From positions 372,001 through 436,000 of the forward strand of contig JBFXJP010000001.1 of assembly GCA_050174775.1 (NCBI GenBank): a stretch of DNA of 64,000 bases, in the 5' to 3' direction. Positions within the stretch are counted from its first letter, which is position 1, and each line of letters begins with the position of its first letter. This stretch comes from CAYPGJ01 sp050174775. Its GTDB lineage: Bacteria > Planctomycetota > Phycisphaerae > Phycisphaerales > UBA1924. Of this stretch, positions 1 through 6,699 are shown piece by piece. A program made the translations under genes and the position numbers. Below the pieces are notes generated by a model. It did no database searches. It saw only the letters and a list, made by a program, of their open reading frames with translations, and had not been told where the DNA came from.

Positions 1-79
1 ATTCGCCCACTGTCGCTAGTGGTTCTGCAAGATCGAGTCTTGCAATTACTCGATCCAGAAATGGCTTCTTGTAGGCCAT
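1..79 (-). CDS. N-terminus of a protein, possibly TIGR04255 family (partial)
   Basis: Only the first 26 codons are inside the window; the gene runs off the left edge. The ATG at 79 is followed by a stop-free frame reading MAYKKPFLDRVIARLDLAEP and onwards, and a GGGAG Shine-Dalgarno-like stretch lies just upstream. The 'YKKP-hydrophobic-hydrophobic-x-V-I-x-R-hydrophobic-D' opening resembles the start of the sporadically distributed TIGR04255 family (function unknown). That match is from memory of the family pattern and rests on very few residues. The codons are AT-richer than in thiC next door, which suggests an acquired gene. It lies 29 nt beyond the thiC stop on the same strand, so it could be read from the thiC transcript. 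Confidence 0.4.
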   Translation of the reverse strand, partial: MAYKKPFLDRVIARLDLAEPLATVGE

Positions 80-108
80 CGATGTCTCCCGCAAATACTG
101 ACAGACAG

Positions 109-2079
109 TTAGGGGTTGGCTTGGATCAGCTTAGCGGATTCCGCCTCCACATAATCACTATGACATCCTGCCTTCTTACCGCTCTCCGCTCCCACGGCCT
201 TTCGCGTCTTGGCCGCCAGACGGTGGATCTCCTCCGGGCTCAGCACGCCGCGCTTCTCCAGGATCTCCTTCTGCTCGATCGTCAGGGCCGCGGACTTCAC
301 GGGCTTGCCCCGCTCGAACCCCTCGGCCTTGCCTGACGCGAACTCCTGGATCTCCTTCGAGATCCGCACCGAGCACCAGTCGTGCCCGCACATGGCGCAG
401 AAGTCGGTGTCCACGTCGAGGTCCTCGTCGTGGAACGCGCGGGCCGTGTCCGTGTCGAACGCGAGCTCGAAGTGCTTCTCCCAGTTGAGTGCGGCGCGGG
501 CCTTGGTCAGATCATCGTCCCACTCGCGCGTTCCGGGGATCCCGAGCGCGACGTCGCCGGCGTGGGCCGCGATCTTGTAGGCGATGCAGCCCTGCTTGAC
601 GTCATCCTTCTTGGGCAGGCCGAGGTGCTCCTTGGGCGTGACGTAGCAGAGCATGGATGCGCCGTGATACGCCGCGCTGGTGGCGCCGATGCACGAGGTG
701 ATGTGGTCGTACCCCGGGAAGACGTCGGTGACGAGCGGCCCGAGCACGTAGAACGGCGCCCCGTGGCACAGCGTGCGCTGCAGCTTCATGTTGAACTCGA
801 TCTGGTCGAGCGGCACGTGCCCCGGCCCCTCCACCATCACCTGGCAGCCCCTGCGCCACGCGCGCTCCGTCAGCTCGCCCAGCGTCTCGAGCTCGGCCAG
901 CTGCGCATCGTCCGACGCGTCCGCCAGCCCGCCCGGGCGCAGGCCGTCGCCCAGGGAGAACGAGACGTCGTGCTCGCGCATCACGTCGCAGATCGCTTCG
1001 AAGTGCGTGTACATCGGGTTCTGGTCGTCGTGCACGAGGCACCACTTGGCGAGCAATGATCCGCCGCGCGAGACGATGCCGATGAGCCGGTTCTTGACGT
1101 ACTGCAGGTGCTCGCGGAGCACGCCCGCGTGGATCGTGAAGTAGTCAACGCCCTGCCTGGCCTGGTGCTCGAGCGTCGAGAGGATCACGTCGAGCGTGAG
1201 GTCCTCGATCTTCCGGCCGATGATCATCGAGTAGATCGGCACCGTGCCGATCGGCACGGTCGAGTTACGCAGGATCGCGTCGCGGCACTCATCGAGGTTG
1301 CCGCCCGTCGACAGGTCCATCACCGTGTCGGCGCCCCAACGCTCGGCCCACTGCAGCTTCTCCACCTCCTCGTGCGTCCCGGACGAGACCGGAGAGGCGC
1401 CCATGTTCGCGTTCACCTTCGTCTTCGACGCGCGACCGATCACCATGGGCTCCAGCCGGTGCGCGAGGTGGTGGATGTTCGCGGGCAGGATCATGCGCCC
1501 CGCCGCGATCTCGTCCCGGATCATCTCGCCCGTGAGGTGGGGCTCGCGCGTGGCGACGTGCTTCATCTGGGGCGTGACGATCCCGAGGCGCGCGTGCTCG
1601 AGTTGGGTCATGGGGCGGAAATCGCGCGGGTAGATGACGCGGAGGCGCCGGTTGTCGGCCGTGACGAACTCGACGAACGCGCGATCCTCGCCAAGGCAGT
1701 CTGCGCAACCATCCCCCCCGTTTTCGGCGCTACGGCGCGCGCCCTGGGAAGTCGAGATATCACCACGAATCGGCGCACCGGACGGGGAGATATGGGGGTT
1801 CCGCGAAAAGATGAGACCTGACCATCTCGGCCCACTTCCGTGCGTGTTCTCGCCAAGGTCGGCGACGCTCCACCCACTTGGGAGGAAGTCCCACGCGGTC
1901 TTGGTGGAGGGCGCGGGCATGCCGGGGGTGTCGGGTGAGGAGAAGGTCAGGGCGCCGCGCGCGTCCCAGCCGTGCGCGCGGCTGTTCGCAAACGAGCCCG
2001 GCGTCGTGACTTGCGCGAATCCCGGATTCCCTGCGCCCCTCGTGGGCACTCGATATTTCGCTGTCGGTCTCATCGTCAT
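109..2079 (-). CDS. thiC: Phosphomethylpyrimidine synthase ThiC (start uncertain)
   Basis: Radical-SAM enzyme that rearranges aminoimidazole ribotide into hydroxymethylpyrimidine phosphate for thiamine synthesis. The C-terminal cluster motif CAMCGHDWC (Cys561, Cys564, Cys569 of the 656-residue frame) supplies the 4Fe-4S ligands, and the core from MTQLEHARLGIVTP onwards is clearly ThiC, including the NANMGASP and EGPGHVPLDQI stretches. The secure homology begins at an internal ATG at 1611, which would give a 500-residue short-form ThiC. The frame stays open to an ATG at 2079, 24 nt after the upstream DinB stop and behind an AAGGTG. Codons just before 1611 look coding (GC-ending), but the first roughly 100 residues do not resemble the usual ThiC N-terminal domain. 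Control by the TPP riboswitch upstream of the DinB gene fits the function. Confidence 0.93.
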   Translation of the reverse strand: MTMRPTAKYRVPTRGAGNPGFAQVTTPGSFANSRAHGWDARGALTFSSPDTPGMPAPSTKTAWDFLPSGWSVADLGENTHGSGPRWSGLIFSRNPHISPSGAPIRGDISTSQGARRSAENGGDGCADCLGEDRAFVEFVTADNRRLRVIYPRDFRPMTQLEHARLGIVTPQMKHVATREPHLTGEMIRDEIAAGRMILPANIHHLAHRLEPMVIGRASKTKVNANMGASPVSSGTHEEVEKLQWAERWGADTVMDLSTGGNLDECRDAILRNSTVPIGTVPIYSMIIGRKIEDLTLDVILSTLEHQARQGVDYFTIHAGVLREHLQYVKNRLIGIVSRGGSLLAKWCLVHDDQNPMYTHFEAICDVMREHDVSFSLGDGLRPGGLADASDDAQLAELETLGELTERAWRRGCQVMVEGPGHVPLDQIEFNMKLQRTLCHGAPFYVLGPLVTDVFPGYDHITSCIGATSAAYHGASMLCYVTPKEHLGLPKKDDVKQGCIAYKIAAHAGDVALGIPGTREWDDDLTKARAALNWEKHFELAFDTDTARAFHDEDLDVDTDFCAMCGHDWCSVRISKEIQEFASGKAEGFERGKPVKSAALTIEQKEILEKRGVLSPEEIHRLAAKTRKAVGAESGKKAGCHSDYVEAESAKLIQANP

Positions 2080-2103
2080 GATCTATGCCTACACCTTTCG
2101 CCC

Positions 2104-2598
2104 TCAGGCGTTTGTGTCCTTCGTGAGCATCCACACCAGCACCGACACGTCGGGCGGCGCCTCGTCCCCCAGCTGTCTCAGCATGTTCAACGCTTGCGCA
2201 CGGTGGTGCATCGCGTGGGTGAACACGTGCGTCAGAACCCCTCCCCGGGTGAATGAGTACTTCCGGCCCGCGCGTTCGCCTTGGGCTATGTCCGTCAAGG
2301 GTTTAGCGCGGGCGGCGACGGCGAGGGCGTCCTGGGTCTCTGCGTGGAGGGTGAGGATCTCCTCGCAGGTGCGCGCAGGATCGGCCTCGAGCCGCTTCTC
2401 GAACGGGCGCTCCATGAGCATGTTGGTCCAGGCGCTGGTGGCGGAGATGGTGTGCACGATCGTGTCGTGCAGGGAGCCTCGCCCCATGGGGAACTTCTGA
2501 TGGAACTGCTCGCGGGACAACGACTTGCACCGCTCGATGAGCGTGCGGTTCGCCCAGTCGTGGTGCGCCAACAGGATCTCGATGGGGTCGGACGTCAT
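2104..2598 (-). CDS. DinB-family metalloprotein directly behind a TPP riboswitch
   Basis: 164-residue four-helix protein of the DinB/YfiT superfamily, whose members bind a divalent metal and often act as thiol transferases or hydrolases. The metal-binding histidines are visible: His49 (IVHT) and the HAMHH motif (His128, His132), with HDW near the N-terminus. The ATG lies 2 nt after a complete TPP riboswitch, and its Shine-Dalgarno GGAGGG is part of the riboswitch itself, so translation should fall when thiamine pyrophosphate binds. thiC follows 24 nt downstream. This is a good case for a thiamine-related role, but the substrate cannot be read from the sequence. It is a paralogue of the next DinB gene upstream. 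Confidence 0.85.
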   Translation of the reverse strand: MTSDPIEILLAHHDWANRTLIERCKSLSREQFHQKFPMGRGSLHDTIVHTISATSAWTNMLMERPFEKRLEADPARTCEEILTLHAETQDALAVAARAKPLTDIAQGERAGRKYSFTRGGVLTHVFTHAMHHRAQALNMLRQLGDEAPPDVSVLVWMLTKDTNA

Positions 2599-2600
2599 CT

Positions 2601-2678
2601 CGCTTTCCCTCCGCCGGTACGAGCCGGATCAGGTTCCACGGGTGCTTCTCAGCCCTGCATGCCAGGGCGCCCCGAGCG
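2601..2678 (-). promoter_or_regulatory. TPP riboswitch (THI element)
   Basis: Read on the minus strand, the conserved THI-element core is complete: a GGGGCGCCC arm, GGGCTGAGA, ACCCGTGGAACCTGATC, then a GG..CC helix closed by GTACCGGCGGAGGGAAAGCG. The short closing stem pairs CGCT at the 5' end with AGCG at the 3' end. The 3' part GGCGGAGGG doubles as the ribosome binding site of the DinB gene whose ATG is at 2598, with 9 nt between GGAGG and ATG. Ligand-bound RNA would therefore hide the Shine-Dalgarno directly. It would control the DinB-thiC pair. A TACACT -10-like hexamer sits immediately upstream. Confidence 0.93.
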
Positions 2679-2690
2679 TTTGTCAGGCCC

Positions 2691-2696
2691 AGTGTA
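2691..2696 (-). promoter_or_regulatory. -10-like hexamer in front of the TPP riboswitch
   Basis: TACACT on the minus strand, placed so that transcription would begin around 2684, a few bases before the first paired bases of the riboswitch. No good -35 is evident. It would separate the riboswitch-controlled DinB-thiC unit from the upstream DinB and ankyrin genes. Confidence 0.5.
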
Positions 2697-2700
2697 GCAC

Positions 2701-3270
2701 CTAGACGATCTCCGCCGGCAGCTCCGTAACCTCCTGCCACGCAATGGGATCGGTGTCGGGGATGGGTGCGGCCCCCAGCATGCGGAGCATGGCGATGGCC
2801 TGCGCGCGGTGGTGCATCGAGTGGGTGCAGAGGTGGACTAGCGCTGTGCCCTTGGCGAACGTGTGCCGCTTCTTCCGCCCGGTCTCGTCGGGAAACTCGA
2901 GCCGCAAGAGTGTGTCGAAGCCCTGCTTACGCACCCCGGCGATCACCTCCCGCGCGTCCCTCTCAGCCTCGTCCAGGAGGGCCAGCAGTTCCTCCACTGT
3001 GCGCTGGCGCGCCTCTGCACCGATCGCGCTCGGGGCGCCAGGCACGGCGTCCAGCATGGGCCTGAGGGGTCTTTCCGCGATGCGGTCCGACCACCGACGC
3101 ATCACGCTGATGATGTGCGTCATGGTGAGGTGGAGGGTCTTGAGGCCGAGGTCGAACGGGTGGTGGAACTGCTCGTGTGTCAGTTTGGCGCAGGTGCTGA
3201 GCAATGTGCGCGTCGCCCAGGCGTCGTGGGCGAGCATGACGTCGACGGGGTCGGAGGTGAGGGTGGGCAT
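2701..3270 (-). CDS. DinB-family metalloprotein (second copy)
   Basis: 189 residues from the ATG at 3270 (MPTLTSDPVDVMLAHDAW). An upstream in-frame ATG at 3435 would add 55 Arg/Thr-rich residues that overlap the ankyrin gene and look non-coding. The DinB pattern is conserved: His52 (MTHI) and HSMHHRAQ with His150 and His154. It is clearly paralogous to the DinB gene downstream, sharing the N-terminal LTSDPVDVMLAH / MTSDPIEILLAH and the C-terminal MHHRAQA block. Its stop is directly in front of the riboswitch promoter, so it is probably transcribed with the ankyrin gene (31 nt upstream) and not with thiC. The enzymatic activity is unknown; thiol-dependent chemistry is common in this superfamily. 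Confidence 0.8.
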   Translation of the reverse strand: MPTLTSDPVDVMLAHDAWATRTLLSTCAKLTHEQFHHPFDLGLKTLHLTMTHIISVMRRWSDRIAERPLRPMLDAVPGAPSAIGAEARQRTVEELLALLDEAERDAREVIAGVRKQGFDTLLRLEFPDETGRKKRHTFAKGTALVHLCTHSMHHRAQAIAMLRMLGAAPIPDTDPIAWQEVTELPAEIV

Positions 3271-3301
3271 GTGACTCTCGGTGGAACGTGGTGGGCGTGT
3301 G

Positions 3302-4792
3302 CTACGGCGCGCCTGCGGCGCGCAGCATGGCAAGGATCTTTCGGCCTTCTTCGTCATTCGGGTCGTCGAAGAAGTCGCGCGCGGCTTGGGTTGGTGTGCG
3401 GTCTTGATGGTCTCTGACGTCGAGGGGTGTGCCAAACTCGATGAGCGCGGCTACCTTTTGATCTGCCTGATAGCCGTGGAAGGCTGCGAATACCGGGTAT
3501 TGCTCTACACACGTGCACACGCCAGCGTCGCAGACGGTAGTTGTGACGGGGATAGCGGCGTCGGCGCCGAGCTCGCACAGGACGCGCGTATCGATGCCGA
3601 CGCCCCACTCGAGAGAGCGGGCCAGGGGGGTGTATCCGGCGTTGTTTCGGTGGTTGATGTCGACGCCGCACTCCTTGAGAAAGTTCAGGGTGTCCCGAAC
3701 GGATTTTTCTGCGCTCGCCTCGCCGTTCACATCGATCGCGGCATGAAACGCGTTGTATCCGAGCTCGGACACGGCGTGGACGTCGACGCCCGCATCGCGG
3801 AGCAATGTGAGTGTCTTCCTATTTCTGCCGGACCCCACGGCGCGCATGAAGACCGTGTAGCCGCGGTCGTATGCGGCGTGGATGTTTGCTCCAGCTTCGA
3901 TCAGACACCGTACCTGCTCACTGGCGTATTCGCCTTCGCCGACGGCGCTCATGAGGGGGGTCCAGCCGTAGCAGTTGACGTCTTCCAGTGAGAGTCCCGC
4001 GGCCATCAGTGCGCGGATTGTGCCGAGCGAGCGAGCGCAGAATATCGCGGTTTGGTGGGAGTTGTCACGAGCGGACACGTCTGCCCCAGCGTTCAGGAGT
4101 GATCGCACGCACTCGGCGTTGCCGGATTGTGCAGCCACAAAGAGCGGGATCTCGTCCGGGCTTGGGGCCGAGGTGATTTGCTTCATGAAATCCGCCTCGA
4201 GCGCCTTCATTCTGTTCGTCAGTCCTGGGACGGCCTCCTCGGCTTCGCTCGGGAATAGCGTGTCGCGAGTGGTCTCGAACATGGCGTGGAGTTCTTCGTA
4301 CGAACGTTTCGCCTCTGCTTGGTCCCAGTGTCCGTTGGGGTCGAATCCGCGCTCTAGCAGGAAGCCGAGTCGCTCGGGGTCTCCCGTCCGGGCCGCGGCA
4401 CAAAGGATGTAGGCTTGGGCTTCCGGGCTCGATGGGAGCGTGGCGCCTGCGGAGAGCAGCGCAACCAACCGCTCCAGATCACCTCCGACGTGATTCATGG
4501 CGAGGCCCATGCACGTCATCTCGATGGCTGAGAATCGGCCGGTGTCGCTCTCGACATCGGCGCCGGCATCGATCAGAAGACGGAGGGTGTCCGCTGTGGC
4601 TCCGTGAGGGGAGGCGGCCGCGATGCAAAGCAAGGGCGCAACGTACTGAAACTCGCCGGGCTGTCCGACCGTGAATCGTTCATTGACGTTGGCGCCTTCT
4701 TGTACGAGCGCGGCCAGAGCGGCGTGGTCGCCGGTGATGGCGGCCTGTGCGAGCGGCGAGTCAACAACATTCGGCGCGTCCGGATGCTTCAT
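3302..4792 (-). CDS. Ankyrin-repeat protein
   Basis: 496 residues made of degenerate ankyrin repeats. Recurrent blocks of the type 'L..L..AGADV....' appear about every 33-40 residues (EGANVNERF, DAGADVESD, NAGADVSARDN, EAGANIHAAYD, DAGVDVHAVSE, ECGVDINHRNN, ELGADAAIP). There is no signal peptide or membrane segment, so it is probably a cytoplasmic protein-binding scaffold. No catalytic domain is visible. It heads a minus-strand run that continues into the second DinB gene. Its start is 48 nt from the divergent epimerase-like gene, so the two share an upstream region. The partner cannot be inferred. Confidence 0.8.
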   Translation of the reverse strand: MKHPDAPNVVDSPLAQAAITGDHAALAALVQEGANVNERFTVGQPGEFQYVAPLLCIAAASPHGATADTLRLLIDAGADVESDTGRFSAIEMTCMGLAMNHVGGDLERLVALLSAGATLPSSPEAQAYILCAAARTGDPERLGFLLERGFDPNGHWDQAEAKRSYEELHAMFETTRDTLFPSEAEEAVPGLTNRMKALEADFMKQITSAPSPDEIPLFVAAQSGNAECVRSLLNAGADVSARDNSHQTAIFCARSLGTIRALMAAGLSLEDVNCYGWTPLMSAVGEGEYASEQVRCLIEAGANIHAAYDRGYTVFMRAVGSGRNRKTLTLLRDAGVDVHAVSELGYNAFHAAIDVNGEASAEKSVRDTLNFLKECGVDINHRNNAGYTPLARSLEWGVGIDTRVLCELGADAAIPVTTTVCDAGVCTCVEQYPVFAAFHGYQADQKVAALIEFGTPLDVRDHQDRTPTQAARDFFDDPNDEEGRKILAMLRAAGAP

Positions 4793-4828
4793 GGAACGTC
4801 GAACATGCTACCCCCGCAGTCCGGGTGG

Positions 4829-4834
4829 TACAGT
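4829..4834 (+). promoter_or_regulatory. -10-like hexamer, near-leaderless start of the epimerase-like gene
   Basis: TACAGT ends 6 nt before the ATG at 4841, so the transcript would begin at or next to the start codon. No Shine-Dalgarno sequence is present. Confidence 0.5.
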
Positions 4835-4840
4835 CCCGAG

Positions 4841-5779
4841 ATGGATGGACGTCAGTTCGTCGTCACCGGCGCTCTCGGCTATTCGGGCAAGGCCATTGCC
4901 GAGCGGTTGTTTGAACGCGGGGACCGGGTTCGGACGCTGACGAATTCGCCGAGGCGGCCGAACCCGTTCGGGGAGCGGCTGGAGATCCGTCCGCTGGCGT
5001 TTGAGGATCACGGCGCGTTGGTGGAGTCGCTCCGCGGGGCGGACGTGCTCATCAATACGTACTGGGTGCGGTTCAATCACCGGTCGTTCACGTTCGCGCA
5101 GGCCGTGGCGAACACGAAGCGGTTGTTCCGCGCGGCGCGGGACGCGGGCGTGGAGCGGATCGTGCACGTGAGCATCCTGCATGCTGAGGGGAATGATGAC
5201 CTGGGGTACTACAGGGGGAAGTGGGAGCTGGAGCGCGACCTGAAGGGGCTGGGCGTTGCGTATTCGATCCTGCGTCCGGGGGTGCTGTTCGGGCGGGGGG
5301 ACATCCTTGTCAACAACATCGCGTGGACGCTGCGTCGGTTGCCGTTGTTCGGGGTGTTCGGGGACGGGATGTACGAGTTGGAGCCGATGCACGTGGATGA
5401 CTTTGCCGCGCTCGCGGTGCGGGAGGCGGATGCGAACGGGAATCAGACGGTGGATGCGAAGGGCCCGGAGCGGTTTGCGTACCGGGAGTTGGTGCGGACG
5501 ATCGGGGAGATCATCGGAGAGCGGAGGCCGATCGTGCGCGTGCCCCTGTGGTCGGGGCTGTGCGTGACTCGGATGATCGATCCGTTTGTGGGGGATCGGA
5601 TCATCACGCGCGAGGAGGCGATCGGTTTGATGCGCGGGATATTGGCGAGCGATGCGCCGCCGACGGGGAGCATCAGGCTCACGGAGTGGGCGCGAGCGCA
5701 CCGGGAGGAACTGGGGAGGCGGTATGCGAGTGAGGTCGGGCGGAGGGTGAAGCGCGACGTGGCGTATGAGAAGGTGTGA
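4841..5779 (+). CDS. NAD(P)-binding epimerase/NmrA-like protein (NDUFA9-like)
   Basis: 312-residue atypical short-chain dehydrogenase. It begins with a Rossmann nucleotide-binding motif (TGALGYSG, residues 9-16) and continues with an NmrA/epimerase fold (HVSILHAEG, YYRGKWELE, SILRPGVLFG). The YxxxK active-site pair is represented by the YYRGK segment. The overall pattern resembles the complex I subunit NDUFA9-like group of NAD(P)H-binding proteins, which often have no proven dehydrogenase activity. The start is chosen at MDGRQFVVTG because the Rossmann motif follows immediately and a -10-like TACAGT sits 6 nt upstream. The frame is open further 5' but only as an antisense shadow of the ankyrin gene. 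The substrate is unknown. Confidence 0.8.
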   Translation: MDGRQFVVTGALGYSGKAIAERLFERGDRVRTLTNSPRRPNPFGERLEIRPLAFEDHGALVESLRGADVLINTYWVRFNHRSFTFAQAVANTKRLFRAARDAGVERIVHVSILHAEGNDDLGYYRGKWELERDLKGLGVAYSILRPGVLFGRGDILVNNIAWTLRRLPLFGVFGDGMYELEPMHVDDFAALAVREADANGNQTVDAKGPERFAYRELVRTIGEIIGERRPIVRVPLWSGLCVTRMIDPFVGDRIITREEAIGLMRGILASDAPPTGSIRLTEWARAHREELGRRYASEVGRRVKRDVAYEKV

Positions 5780-5789
5780 GGGATGACGT

Positions 5790-5820
5790 CATGGCCAAGC
5801 GGACGCTTGGCCATGCCACG
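5790..5820. repeat. Perfect palindromic repeat, copy 1
   Basis: An 11-bp perfect inverted repeat (CATGGCCAAGC / GCTTGGCCATG) with a GGAC loop, followed by CCACG. It lies between the convergent ends of the epimerase-like gene and the LOG gene. An identical 31-nt copy occurs at 47514-47544. It could act as a transcription terminator-like hairpin or be a REP-type dispersed element. Confidence 0.8.
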
Positions 5821-5839
5821 CTGCGGGTGGATGTGGCGA

Positions 5840-6643
5840 TCAGATCGCGGGGTCGTCCGGGAGCGGGTAGGCCGTGGCGGAGCGTCGGGAGGACTTGCCG
5901 ACGCGCGTGCCTTCTGCCGTGAGTTCGGCTTCGGGTCCGGTGGGTTGGGGAAGCTGGCAGACGACGTCCTTGCCGTGGAGGTGAGAGGTGACGATGTTCA
6001 CGATGTCCTCGACGTCGTCGCAGAGCATGAACAGCTCGTTGTCGCGGGGGGAGATCATCTGGTACTGCTCGTCGAGGACCTCGCGGACCCATTCCATGGG
6101 GCGCTTCCAGTAATCGCTTCCGTAGCAGATGACGGGGAAGGCTTCGATCTTGAGTGTCTGGATGAGGGTGAGCGCTTCGAAGAACTCGTCGAGCGTGCCG
6201 AAGCCGCCCGGGAAGATGACGAAGGCGCAGGAGTGCTTGACGAACATCACCTTGCGGACGAAGAAGTAGTCGAAGTGGAGCGCGATGGACTGGAAGGGGT
6301 TGGGGACCTGCTCCATCGGGAGGGAGATATTGAGGCCGACGGAGACGCCGTCGGCTTCGAAGGCGCCGCGGTTCGCGGCCTCCATGATGCCTGGCCCGCC
6401 TCCGGTGATGACGCCGACGCCCTCTTCGGCGAGCCGTCGCGCGCACTGTCGCGCGGCCTTGTAGAAGGGGTGGGAGGGGGGCGTTCGCGCGGAGCCGAAG
6501 ATCGACGCGCAGGGCGGGAGATGGACGAGCGCGTCGAGGCCGTCGACGAACTCGGCCATGATTTTGAACACGCGCCATGACTCGCGCCCGAGGCGGTCAG
6601 GAGCGGGCGTGTGTGCGGTCTTTGTTCGGTCTTTGTGTGTCAT
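5840..6643 (-). CDS. LOG-family (TIGR00730-like) nucleotide 5'-monophosphate phosphoribohydrolase
   Basis: 267-residue lysine-decarboxylase-like Rossmann protein. Both signature motifs are intact: GGGPGIMEAAN at residues 81-91 and PGGFGTLDE at 145-153 (the PGGxGTxxE motif that binds the substrate phosphate and carries the catalytic Glu). Family members hydrolyse cytokinin-riboside or other nucleoside 5'-monophosphates to base plus ribose phosphate; in bacteria many are AMP or pyrimidine nucleotide hydrolases. Here the substrate cannot be fixed. There are about 45 residues before the core and 50 after it that are not typical of the shortest LOG proteins. It is transcribed divergently from folC, with only 56 nt between the starts. 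Confidence 0.88.
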   Translation of the reverse strand: MTHKDRTKTAHTPAPDRLGRESWRVFKIMAEFVDGLDALVHLPPCASIFGSARTPPSHPFYKAARQCARRLAEEGVGVITGGGPGIMEAANRGAFEADGVSVGLNISLPMEQVPNPFQSIALHFDYFFVRKVMFVKHSCAFVIFPGGFGTLDEFFEALTLIQTLKIEAFPVICYGSDYWKRPMEWVREVLDEQYQMISPRDNELFMLCDDVEDIVNIVTSHLHGKDVVCQLPQPTGPEAELTAEGTRVGKSSRRSATAYPLPDDPAI

Positions 6644-6685
6644 CTGAATGATTGAGAAAGCGTGAAGCAGTGGAGGGGCGGGGCA

Positions 6686-6691
6686 TATGAT
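6686..6691 (+). promoter_or_regulatory. -10-like hexamer, near-leaderless start of folC
   Basis: TATGAT ends 8 nt before the folC ATG at 6700. There is no Shine-Dalgarno sequence in the short gap. Confidence 0.5.
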
Positions 6692-6699
6692 GGCCGACT

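Noticed and set aside
3271..3435. 55-residue N-terminal extension of the second DinB protein
   Set aside because: It overlaps the end of the ankyrin gene and is low-complexity; the DinB homology begins at 3270.
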